Shown here in pieces: positions 36,269 to 44,576 of a stretch of 58,674 nucleotides of DNA (positions are counted from its first letter, which is position 1; every line of letters begins with the position of its first letter). The notes beneath the pieces were generated by a model. The model saw only the letters and a list, made by a program, of their open reading frames with translations, was not told the origin of the DNA and made no database searches. The translations under genes were made by a program, and so were the position numbers. The stretch covers positions 1 through 58,674 of the forward strand of contig NZ_AQPN01000125.1 of the NCBI RefSeq assembly GCF_000403135.1, in the 5' to 3' direction. The stretch is from Arcticibacter svalbardensis MN12-7. GTDB lineage: Bacteria > Bacteroidota > Bacteroidia > Sphingobacteriales > Sphingobacteriaceae.

Positions 36269-37678
36269 TCATTTGAGCGTATCGAGAACTCTGAACATTT
36301 TTTGTTTGATGGAAGATGTGCTGCCTGAGTAATTGTTAGTAATGAATGAAAATACCAAAGGGGTACCTGAAACACTCATTTCATAACCGGCATAAGCAAG
36401 AACATTGCGGATGCTGCCACTTTTCATTTTCATATTATTGTACACTGGCAGACTTGCATAAAAATCAGGAAACCAATCCTCTGTTTTTGCGGAATTTAGG
36501 ATCTTTGCCATCACAGCTGTTGTAATTCTATTTTCGGGTGCTAGTCCACTCCCATCAAGAATAGAAATCGCATTAGAATCAATACCAAGCCGCTTATTCC
36601 AATAGGATGTTAAGGTAGAAACGCCGTTTTGAAAGGTAGCGGGTTTATCTGATTTTAAGGCCATTGATTTTAAGATATTTTCAGCGTAAAGGTTCAGACT
36701 TTTCTGATTTAACCAATATACAATCTGAGAAAAACCAGGGGAAAGATAACGATCAATAGTAATTGATGCCAAAGGTCGATAGTTATTTTCCATACTCAGC
36801 CTTCTTGTGGTACTGGTTTTACCATTGATAGTGATGCCGGCTTTGCTTAGATGTGCCTGCAATTGAGAGGCTAATAGATAGGCTGGGTCGGCCATTGAGA
36901 TGACAATTCTCTTTTTTAAATCAATCGCGTAAGTACCTCTGAGGTAAGTCAAATCAGTAAAGGGAGCAGAAAAGCCATAGACCTGATCACCACTGCCAGA
37001 TATTCCTGTTTTTAATTCATTGATTAATCGCAATCCTTCCACTTCAGGATCCCTGTTTTTAATTTGTACAGGCATTCCAGTTTTAGAACCTGGAATGATG
37101 GTTAGTTCTATTTCATTTTCACGCCAGTTTAGTGATGTGGCTCCGGCACCGTAATAGTTTCCAATGTCGCCCCAAATCCATCCATCAGGAATAGTTTGTG
37201 TTCCAAAAAGCAGATCATCGGCAATCACGCGCCCTTCAATTTTAGCAATACCGGCCTTTTTTGTGGCTTCCAACCATCTGTTGAGTAAAGTACCACTTTT
37301 AGTGTTCGTATACCGATCACTACCCAATGTAGGGTCTCCCGTGCCTTTTACGATAAGGTCACCATAAAGCACACCTGCTTTGATAGACCCGGTATAGGCT
37401 AGTGTCGTTTCCCACTTATAATCGGGTTTCAATATATTATATCCGGTGATGCTGGTGATGGTTTTTAAGGTCGATGCAGGAGCAAGACCGGTATTCCCAT
37501 TTTTAGAAAACACCACTTCACCAGATGCTGAATTCAATACCGTTAACGAAGTTAAGCCGTATTGAAGCTGGCCATCACGCTCAAATTGGGCGAAGGCTTT
37601 TGCTATTTTGTCGGGCAATGACTGCGCAGAGAGCATTTTGCTGATTGCTAAAAGGACGATTGTACATGCTATTTTCAT
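36269..37678 (-). CDS. dacB: D-Ala-D-Ala carboxypeptidase/endopeptidase, PBP4 family
   Basis: A 469-residue periplasmic penicillin-binding protein of peptidase family S13 that trims or opens peptide crosslinks. It has a signal peptide (1-18). Active-site motifs are Ser69-x2-Lys72 ('PASTLKT'), Ser327-Leu-Asn329 ('KSLNLYAEN') and Lys419-Ser-Gly421 ('MKSGSIRN'). The insert between the first two motifs is the large domain typical of the family. It lies 28 bases from the T9SS protease gene on the same strand. Confidence 0.94.
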   Translation of the reverse strand: MKIACTIVLLAISKMLSAQSLPDKIAKAFAQFERDGQLQYGLTSLTVLNSASGEVVFSKNGNTGLAPASTLKTITSITGYNILKPDYKWETTLAYTGSIKAGVLYGDLIVKGTGDPTLGSDRYTNTKSGTLLNRWLEATKKAGIAKIEGRVIADDLLFGTQTIPDGWIWGDIGNYYGAGATSLNWRENEIELTIIPGSKTGMPVQIKNRDPEVEGLRLINELKTGISGSGDQVYGFSAPFTDLTYLRGTYAIDLKKRIVISMADPAYLLASQLQAHLSKAGITINGKTSTTRRLSMENNYRPLASITIDRYLSPGFSQIVYWLNQKSLNLYAENILKSMALKSDKPATFQNGVSTLTSYWNKRLGIDSNAISILDGSGLAPENRITTAVMAKILNSAKTEDWFPDFYASLPVYNNMKMKSGSIRNVLAYAGYEMSVSGTPLVFSFITNNYSGSTSSIKQKMFRVLDTLK

Positions 37679-37710
37679 TAAGCTATTGTTTAAAAGAAAT
37701 TTAAAAGCAT

Positions 37711-37754
37711 AAAAAAAGAGGCTGCATCATGTATGATTTCAGCCTCTTTTTTTT
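37711..37754. terminator. Bidirectional-looking terminator after asd
   Basis: GAGGCTG (37718-37724) pairs with CAGCCTC (37740-37746), with an inner ATCAT/ATGAT stem. Seven A precede and eight T follow, so both strands have a U-tract. On the minus strand it lies 64 bases after the asd stop and just before the dacB start, separating the two genes. Confidence 0.88.
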
Positions 37755-37809
37755 CTTGTATTTTAATTTATGTATTTATTTTACAGCCGTCTGTTTGGAA
37801 TATATACAC

Positions 37810-38805
37810 CTAAGCTGGCAATAATCCTTCTTTTAATAAATACTCTGCAATTTGTACGGCATTGGTAGCGGCTCCTTTACGAAGGTTATCTGCCACAACC
37901 CACAGGTTTAATGTATTATCCTGAGATTCATCCCTGCGGATACGTCCAACAAACACTTCATCTTTGTTATGAGCATCCTTTGGCATTGGATAAACCAAGT
38001 TTGCAGGATCGTCCTGCACAATTACACCTTGTTGAGCCTCTAATAAGCTACGTACTTCAGCGAGATCAAAATCATTCTCAAACTCAATGTTCACGGCTTC
38101 AGAATGGCCTCCCATTACAGGAATACGTACCGTAGTGGCCGTAACCTTAATGGAATTATCACCCAATATCTTTTGCGTTTCAAGGATCATTTTCATCTCT
38201 TCTTTGGTATATCCGTTATCCTGGAAAACATCTATCTGAGGAATAACGTTTAAGTCAATAGGATAAGGATAAGCCATTGGACCTTCAATACCATTCCGTT
38301 CGTTCATTAACTGATCAACAGCCTTAACACCAGTGCCAGTAACCGATTGATAGGTAGAAACGACGACCCTTTTAATCTTATATTTCTGATGAAGTGGTTT
38401 TAGAACCACCACCATTTGAATAGTCGAACAATTAGGATTAGCAATGATCTTATCATTAACGGTAAGAACATTTGCATTTACTTCAGGAACAACTAACTTT
38501 TTTGTAGGATCCATGCGCCAAGCTGACGAATTATCAATGACTACAACACCTGCATCTGCAAAACGCGGTGCTTCTGCAAGAGAAGTATCTCCACCTGCGG
38601 AGAACAAGGCAACATCGGGTTTCATTGCAATTGCATCATCCACTGTTACTACCTTATACTTCTTACCCTTGAATTCAACTTCTTTACCTGCGCTTTTGGC
38701 AGATGCTACGGGAATTAATTCAGTAACCGGGAAATTACGCTCTGCTAATACTTTTAACATCACTGATCCTACTAGACCAGTAGCGCCTACAACTGCAACT
38801 TTCAT
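37810..38805 (-). CDS. asd: Aspartate-semialdehyde dehydrogenase
   Basis: A 331-residue NADPH enzyme that reduces aspartyl phosphate to the semialdehyde for Lys/diaminopimelate, Met and Thr synthesis. 'VAVVGATGLVGSVMLKVL' is the cofactor loop, Cys126 in 'IANPNCSTIQ' the nucleophile, and 'RIPVMGGHSEAVNIEFE' holds the active-site His. Length is normal. It ends at its own terminator and is divergent from the next gene. Confidence 0.97.
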   Translation of the reverse strand: MKVAVVGATGLVGSVMLKVLAERNFPVTELIPVASAKSAGKEVEFKGKKYKVVTVDDAIAMKPDVALFSAGGDTSLAEAPRFADAGVVVIDNSSAWRMDPTKKLVVPEVNANVLTVNDKIIANPNCSTIQMVVVLKPLHQKYKIKRVVVSTYQSVTGTGVKAVDQLMNERNGIEGPMAYPYPIDLNVIPQIDVFQDNGYTKEEMKMILETQKILGDNSIKVTATTVRIPVMGGHSEAVNIEFENDFDLAEVRSLLEAQQGVIVQDDPANLVYPMPKDAHNKDEVFVGRIRRDESQDNTLNLWVVADNLRKGAATNAVQIAEYLLKEGLLPA

Positions 38806-38853
38806 CTTGGTTTGGTATAAATGTGTACTATATAAATTATTAATCCGGCAAAT

Positions 38854-40434
38854 ATGAAAAAATGTTTACTGCTTTACGCTATTTTTTATTGGAATTTTGC
38901 TGAATGTCAGGTTAATGAAACGTTTAATGACGGTAATTTTACTTCTTCGCCTACCTGGGGAGGTGATGTTTCGGCATTTAAAATCAATTCAAGTGGTAAG
39001 CTTCAATCCATGAAGAGTGATTCTTCAGGTTCGAAGTATTTGTCAACTCCCAATTCGATGGGAAGTGATTGCACCTGGGAGTTTACGGTTGAAATGGGGT
39101 TTGCGCCGACTTCATCTAATCTGACACGGATCTATATGATTGCCGACAAGGCTGATTTAAATGTAGCTTCAAATGCGTATTTTATTCAGATAGGAATAGA
39201 TGGCTCAACTGATTCTTATGATCTGTACAGGCTTAAAGGAAGTACTTTAACTTTGCTGATTAAAGGTGTAGAAGGAAGAGCATCTGCGTCTTCATTAAAC
39301 ACAAGAGTTAAGATAAACCGTTCAAGCACTGGCAAATGGGAGTTGTGGAGTCGCAATAGGGAGGAAACTGCTTTTAGTAAAGAAGGAGAGAAAACGGATG
39401 CCTCACCTATTTTAAGTACATCATGGTTTGGAGTTCAATGTGTATTCACGAAAACACGCTCTGACTTATTTTACTTTGATGATTTCATGATCAAGAAGTT
39501 AACGGCTGAAGACGCTAATCCAACAGTTGTTGTCCCGGTTGATAGCACTAGCATTCCTGAAACTGGAGGAGGAACTGTTCCTGTCGCTGCTATAGCTAAA
39601 AACGAAATATTGATCAATGAGCTTCTTTTTAATCCTAGGGGAGATGGGGTTGACTTCCTGGAGATTTATAATAATTCTGACCGCAGCATTAATTTAGGAA
39701 ATCTATCGGTAGCCACGATTAAAAAAGATACACTTTCCTCCATAAAGCGCATTTCTACTTCCGGAGTTACAATCCTATCTCATTGTTACCTGGCTTTAAG
39801 TAGTGATCCAGATAATATTAAGGCGGAATATTTCACAAAAGATGCAAATGCTTTTCTTAAAGTACCCGCACTGCCGGCTTTTAGCAATGACCTGGGTGTT
39901 GTGGTATTATTGTCAGATAGTAGTATCATTGATCAATTCAATTATTCAGAAAAACTGCACTCTCCTTTAATCAATAATCCAGATGGGGTATCCCTTGAAC
40001 GCTTGAGTTTTACCACGGCAACCAATGAACCAGGCAATTTCATTTCAGCAGCAGGTGCAGTAGGATATGCAACACCGGGTTATAAAAATTCGCAATATAA
40101 GGGTGATGATGAGGTTAGCGATGCTGTTACGTTGGTTTCTAAAACATTTTCTCCTGACAATGATGGAGTAGAAGATCAGCTAATTATTCGATATGTATTA
40201 AATAAACCAGGAACGTTGGCGAATATTACCGTATATTCAAGTGGAGGAATGCAGGTTAAACAAATTAGCAAAAATGTAACGTTAGGTACCGAGGGTGATC
40301 TCATATGGGATGGGGCTGATGAAAATGCTTCATTGATGCCTACGGGAATTTATATCTTATACATCGCTTTAACCGACATGAATGGGCATACACAGAAATA
40401 CAGAAAGGCCTGTGTTCTAGCCCATAAATTTTAA
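38854..40434 (+). CDS. Secreted lamin-tail-domain protein
   Basis: A 526-residue exported protein. A short signal peptide (1-19) is followed by a beta-sandwich part (~20-225, 'ETFNDGNFTSSPTWGGDVSA', as in LamG/laminin-like surface proteins). A lamin-tail domain spans about 250-375: 'NEILINELLFNPRGDGVDFL' then 'EIYNNSDRSINLGNLSVA'. The C terminus has 'FSPDNDGVEDQLIIRY' and 'IYILYIALTDMNGH', an FlgD/CTD-like Ig fold related to T9SS cargo ends. A cell-surface or matrix role is inferred; it has no catalytic motif. Confidence 0.85.
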   Translation: MKKCLLLYAIFYWNFAECQVNETFNDGNFTSSPTWGGDVSAFKINSSGKLQSMKSDSSGSKYLSTPNSMGSDCTWEFTVEMGFAPTSSNLTRIYMIADKADLNVASNAYFIQIGIDGSTDSYDLYRLKGSTLTLLIKGVEGRASASSLNTRVKINRSSTGKWELWSRNREETAFSKEGEKTDASPILSTSWFGVQCVFTKTRSDLFYFDDFMIKKLTAEDANPTVVVPVDSTSIPETGGGTVPVAAIAKNEILINELLFNPRGDGVDFLEIYNNSDRSINLGNLSVATIKKDTLSSIKRISTSGVTILSHCYLALSSDPDNIKAEYFTKDANAFLKVPALPAFSNDLGVVVLLSDSSIIDQFNYSEKLHSPLINNPDGVSLERLSFTTATNEPGNFISAAGAVGYATPGYKNSQYKGDDEVSDAVTLVSKTFSPDNDGVEDQLIIRYVLNKPGTLANITVYSSGGMQVKQISKNVTLGTEGDLIWDGADENASLMPTGIYILYIALTDMNGHTQKYRKACVLAHKF

Positions 40435-40492
40435 TTTTTACTTAAAATCATGATATTGCAATCCTGATCAGGGGGATTTCTTTCATATTTTG

Positions 40493-40500
40493 TAAATTTG
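40493..40500 (+). promoter_or_regulatory. Possible promoter -7 element before yebC
   Basis: TAAATTTG fits TAnnTTTG and lies 61 bases before the yebC ATG. No -33 TTG at the right distance was found. Confidence 0.4.
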
Positions 40501-40561
40501 AACCGATAAGCGCTGTTTGCTTGAATCAATTTAAAATATCTATTAAAACAACTTTACATAT

Positions 40562-41287
40562 ATGGGAAGAGCATACGAATTCCGTAAAGAAAGAAAATTT
40601 AAACGTTGGGCTAAAATGTCCATCCAGTTTACTCGTCTGGGCAAGGAAATTGTAATGGCTGTAAAATCGGGCGGACCACATGTTGAAACAAACTCCCGTC
40701 TTCGTACAGCTGTCCAAAATGGAAAGGCTGTAAATATGCCTAAGGATCGTATTGATGCGGCCATTAAAAGAGCAATAAGCAAGGACGAAACGAATTACGA
40801 AGAAATTGTATATGAAGGATATGCCCCTCATGGAGTTGCTTTATTAGTAGAAACAGCTACGGATAATACAAACCGTACGGTGGCTAATGTTCGAAGTTAT
40901 TTCAACAAAAATAATGGTGCACTTGGAAAGACTGGTGCGCTTGATTTTATCTTTCACCGGAAATCTGTATTTCAATTTGATCCTCAGGAACGCGATCTGG
41001 AAGAACTTGAGTTTGAACTTATCGACTCAGGGCTGGAAGATATCTTTGTAGAAGAAGATGAGGAAGGTAATGATGTAGCTGTACTACATACTTCTTTTGA
41101 AGATTTCGGAAAGATGCAACGGGCATTGGAAGAAAAGGGAATTGAAGTGAAAAGCGCGAAGTTAGAACGCGTGGCTCAATCTTTTATTGAAGTTTCGGAA
41201 GAACAGGCCGTTGATGTATTGAAGCTAATTGACAAATTAGAAGATGATGACGACGTTCAGGCTGTTTATCATAATATGGCTGAATAA
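40562..41287 (+). CDS. yebC: YebC/PmpR-family translation or transcription regulator
   Basis: A 241-residue protein of the YebC/TACO1 family. It begins 'MGRAYEFRKERKFKRWAKMS' and contains 'NMPKDRIDAAIKRAISKDET' and 'VYEGYAPHGVALLVETATDN', the family signatures. YebC members act as DNA-binding regulators or, as shown for some, in translation of difficult peptide stretches. The last gene part is acidic. A repeat-protein gene follows after 13 bases, probably on the same transcript. Confidence 0.94.
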   Translation: MGRAYEFRKERKFKRWAKMSIQFTRLGKEIVMAVKSGGPHVETNSRLRTAVQNGKAVNMPKDRIDAAIKRAISKDETNYEEIVYEGYAPHGVALLVETATDNTNRTVANVRSYFNKNNGALGKTGALDFIFHRKSVFQFDPQERDLEELEFELIDSGLEDIFVEEDEEGNDVAVLHTSFEDFGKMQRALEEKGIEVKSAKLERVAQSFIEVSEEQAVDVLKLIDKLEDDDDVQAVYHNMAE

Positions 41288-41300
41288 TTAAAAAATTAAA

Positions 41301-42244
41301 ATGACTTTTGAAGAGTTTTTTACTAAAAAGAGGATCAATTTGGAGTTGATGGCGGAAGCCGATCCTACGCTTTACACTGAATTCAAAAGTCATTTTAATT
41401 TAATGGGTGAAAAGAGTTTTGATCATTCAAAAAAATTCTGGTTCAATAAATTAAGGCATTTATATCACCTGGCTATAGTGCCTAAAGATAAACCGGTGGT
41501 TATTGAGCCCAATCTGGCTGCTCAGGCTGAGCCTCTTCAGTCACCAACAATTGAGATTACCCAACCTGTTGCTAAGCCAGGATTTAAACCTCGACATTTA
41601 AAAGCACCTTCTTTAATTTCTGATGAAGTAAAAGATCCTGATGCCAGGCCGGGAACGAATGCTGTTACTGATCCTTTTGCTGCTGCTATTTCGAAAATTG
41701 ATGAAGCTGAAGGTTCTATTGAGGTAAAAAAGCCTGCTTTTAAGCCACGTTTCAGTAGTAAAGTTGTTGTAAAACCTGCTGTAGAAGAGGTGGCACCTGT
41801 AGCTGATCTTACTCAAAAGAATTTTCCAGAAACCCGTTTACAAGAGATTGATCTGCCTGAAGCGGAAAAGCTTGCTGATGAAGAAAAGAAAGACATTCCT
41901 AAACCAACTTATAAACCAAGATTCAGTGCTAAAGTTATCGCAAAGCCTCCTGTAGAAGAGATTGTGCCTTCAGCTGATCTTACAGAAAAGAATTACCTGA
42001 GATTGATCTGCCTGATGCGGAAAAGCTTGCTGAGGAAGAAAAGAAAGAGATTCCTAAACCAGCATATAAACCAAGATTTAGTGCTAAAGTTATCGCAAAG
42101 CCTCCTGTAGAAGAGATTGTGCCTTCAGCTGATCTTCCAATTGAGGAAAAACCAGCTGTTAAGAAGGATAAAGATGACGCTCCTAAACCTGCTTATAAAC
42201 CACGTTTTAGTGCTGGCACTATGAAACCTAAAAAAGAAGATTAA
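41301..42244 (+). pseudogene. Repeat-containing protein, frameshifted inside its repeats
   Basis: I do not recognise the family. The open frame from 41301 encodes a helical start ('MTFEEFFTKKRINLELMAEA'), then Pro/Lys/Glu-rich repeats built on 'KP.[YF]KPRFS.KV'. The ancestral repeat unit is 57 codons (171 bp). In the second unit about 16 bases are missing near 41988-42001, which moves the frame; the original frame then runs 37 unrelated residues to a stop at 42110. The other frame restores 'EIDLPDAEKLAEEEKKEIPK' and two more repeats and ends naturally at 42244. I read it as a frameshifted gene, or a sequencing or assembly error within repeats, or a phase-variable gene. Confidence 0.8.
41925..42136 (+). 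repeat. Exact 57-bp direct repeat, 155-bp period
   Basis: Bases 41925-41981 and 42080-42136 are identical. The period is 155 bp, not a multiple of three, while the neighbouring older unit is 171 bp long. This is the source of the frameshift in the surrounding gene. Confidence 0.9.
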
Positions 42245-42248
42245 TTAC

Positions 42249-44531
42249 TTATTGCAAAGTAAATCCTACTTCTTTGACATCCTTACTATTGGTACCAATA
42301 AACAACTTGAAGGTTCCTGGCTCAGCTACATAATTTAAATCACTGTTATAAAACTTGAGGTCTTCTTCAGTAATAGTAAAAGATACCACTCTAGATTCAC
42401 CTGCTTTTAAGCTAATTTTCTGAAATCCTTTCAATTCTTCAACCGGTCGCGTAATTGATCCTACCAAATCTCTGGTATAGAGCTGTACAACTTCCTGTCC
42501 ATCTCTTGAACCTGTATTTTTTACAGTAATATTGGCTTTTATGGATTGTCCCTTTTTCAATAGGGTATCACTTAGTTGAATAGCACTATAATCAAATGTA
42601 GTGTAACTCAGACCATAACCAAAGGGGTATAATGGATCGTTGGAAACATCCAGATAATTGGATCTGAATTTCTGAAACCACTTTCCTTCAGCTAGCGGTC
42701 TCCCTGTGTTTTTATGATTATAATAGATAGGCACCTGACCTACATTTTGAGGGAAGGTCATGGTAAGCTTTCCTGATGGGTTGACATCTCCAAAAAGAAC
42801 ATCAGCAATTGCATCTCCAGCTTCGGATCCGCCAAACCAAACATTTAATATCGATGGTGCATTTTCACTTTCCCATTTTAATGCTAAAGGCCGGCCAGTA
42901 AATAATACCAGTACAACAGGCTTACCTGTCTTCAATAACGCAGCTAAAAGATCTTTTTGAACTTGAGGGATAGTAATATCTGAACGACTTGAGCTTTCTC
43001 CGCTCATTTCAGCTGATTCTCCAAGAGCAGCTACAATAACATCAGCTTGTTGAGCAATTGCCAATGCTTCTTTTAAAAGCACATCTGCAGAACGAGGATC
43101 TCTCCCTAATGATTTGCCAAACATAGTAGATCTTTCTTCGAGAGCACTGTCAGCGGTTAAGTTTGCTCCTTTTGCATAACTAATTTTAGTATTTTTTCCC
43201 CCAATGCTTTTTAATCCACTCAGCACAGATACTGACTTCTTGAAATCAGCTGCTACACTCCAGGTACCAGTCATATTTTCGGTTGCATCAGCGAGTGGAC
43301 CAATAAGAGCAATTTTGCCACCTTTTTTTAATGGTAATATATGGTTATCGTTTTTTAGCAGAACAAAGCTTTGCGCAGCAGTTGCCCTGGCTTCTTTTCT
43401 ATTGGCAGGTGTAAGAATTTCCGTTTTACTCCGTTTAACATTACAATACCGGTAAGGATCATCAAAAAGTCCTAACTTATATTTCGCCTCCAATATGCGT
43501 TGGCAAGCCATGTCTATTTCCTGTTGGGCAATCTTTCCTCCAGTTAAAGACTGTTTTAAAGTGGTTAAAAACCCTTCTCCTACCATATCCATGTCTACAC
43601 CTGCTTTAAGTGCCAGTGCTGATACAGTTTTTAAATCACCTAATCCATGCTCAATCATTTCATTTATGGCTGTATAATCAGTCACAACCATTCCATTGAA
43701 GCCCCATTGTTTACGCAATACATCAGTCATCAGCCATTTATTTGCACTTGCAGGAATGCCATCAACCTCATTAAAGGAGGTCATCACGCTTCCTGCCCCA
43801 GCATCTACTGCTGCTTTATAGGGCGGAAAATATTCATTATACATTCTAAGCCGGCTCATGTCCGTGGTATTATAATCACGGCCAGCTTCTATGGCTCCAT
43901 ATAAAGCAAAGTGTTTCACACAAGCTAAAATGGTATTGTTCCGACTCAGATCATCACCCTGATACCCTTTTACCATCGCTTTTGCAATCTGAGATCCGAG
44001 GTACGGGTCTTCACCCGATCCTTCAGATGCTCTGCCCCAACGGGCATCACGTGAAATATCTACCATAGGAGAAAATGTCCAGTTAATTCCATCAGCACTT
44101 GCTTCGATAGCAGCAATTCTTGCACTCCTTTCAATAAGTGCCATATCCCAGGTGCAGGATAAGCCTAATGGTATTGGAAAAACAGTTTGGTAACCATGGA
44201 TAACATCCATTCCAAAGATTAAGGGAATTTTCAATCGGGATTTTTCAACCGCTATCTTCTGAACATCCTTAATCTTTTCAACAGTTTTAATGTTAAATAA
44301 CCCTCCAATTTTTCCGTCTTCTATCTTTTGGGCAATATCAGAACTGGATGCTTGTCCGGTAGTAATGTCCCCTGCTCCGGGAAGGTTCAACTGACCTAAC
44401 TTTTCGTCCAGAGTCATTTTTTGCATTAGCGTAGATATAAACTTATTCATCTTAACATCTTGTTTTGTTTGTGCAGATGCACCTGTAACAACTGTCATGA
44501 ATAAAAACAAACACTTTCTGAAAACTTTCAT
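42249..44531 (-). CDS. bglX: Glycoside hydrolase family 3 beta-glucosidase (BglX-like)
   Basis: A 760-residue exported enzyme with a signal peptide (1-20). The GH3 N-terminal TIM barrel contains 'RWGRASEGSGEDPYLGS' and Lys206-His207 ('CVKHFALYG'). The nucleophile Asp285 lies in 'GMVVTDYTAIN'. The C-terminal alpha/beta domain follows, then a fibronectin III-like domain (~660-750). BglX-type enzymes release glucose from beta-glucosides in the periplasm. In this PUL it is the last gene, fitting final hydrolysis of oligosaccharides. Confidence 0.93.
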   Translation of the reverse strand: MKVFRKCLFLFMTVVTGASAQTKQDVKMNKFISTLMQKMTLDEKLGQLNLPGAGDITTGQASSSDIAQKIEDGKIGGLFNIKTVEKIKDVQKIAVEKSRLKIPLIFGMDVIHGYQTVFPIPLGLSCTWDMALIERSARIAAIEASADGINWTFSPMVDISRDARWGRASEGSGEDPYLGSQIAKAMVKGYQGDDLSRNNTILACVKHFALYGAIEAGRDYNTTDMSRLRMYNEYFPPYKAAVDAGAGSVMTSFNEVDGIPASANKWLMTDVLRKQWGFNGMVVTDYTAINEMIEHGLGDLKTVSALALKAGVDMDMVGEGFLTTLKQSLTGGKIAQQEIDMACQRILEAKYKLGLFDDPYRYCNVKRSKTEILTPANRKEARATAAQSFVLLKNDNHILPLKKGGKIALIGPLADATENMTGTWSVAADFKKSVSVLSGLKSIGGKNTKISYAKGANLTADSALEERSTMFGKSLGRDPRSADVLLKEALAIAQQADVIVAALGESAEMSGESSSRSDITIPQVQKDLLAALLKTGKPVVLVLFTGRPLALKWESENAPSILNVWFGGSEAGDAIADVLFGDVNPSGKLTMTFPQNVGQVPIYYNHKNTGRPLAEGKWFQKFRSNYLDVSNDPLYPFGYGLSYTTFDYSAIQLSDTLLKKGQSIKANITVKNTGSRDGQEVVQLYTRDLVGSITRPVEELKGFQKISLKAGESRVVSFTITEEDLKFYNSDLNYVAEPGTFKLFIGTNSKDVKEVGFTLQ

Positions 44532-44576
44532 ACGCTATAATTTTACTGTTAATTGGATTTATTTAGTACCAGAATT

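Noticed and set aside
41925-42136. Repeats near 42 kb as a CRISPR array
   Set aside because: There are only two exact copies of 57 bp with a 155-bp period, and the DNA between is coding and related to the repeat. No cas genes are nearby.
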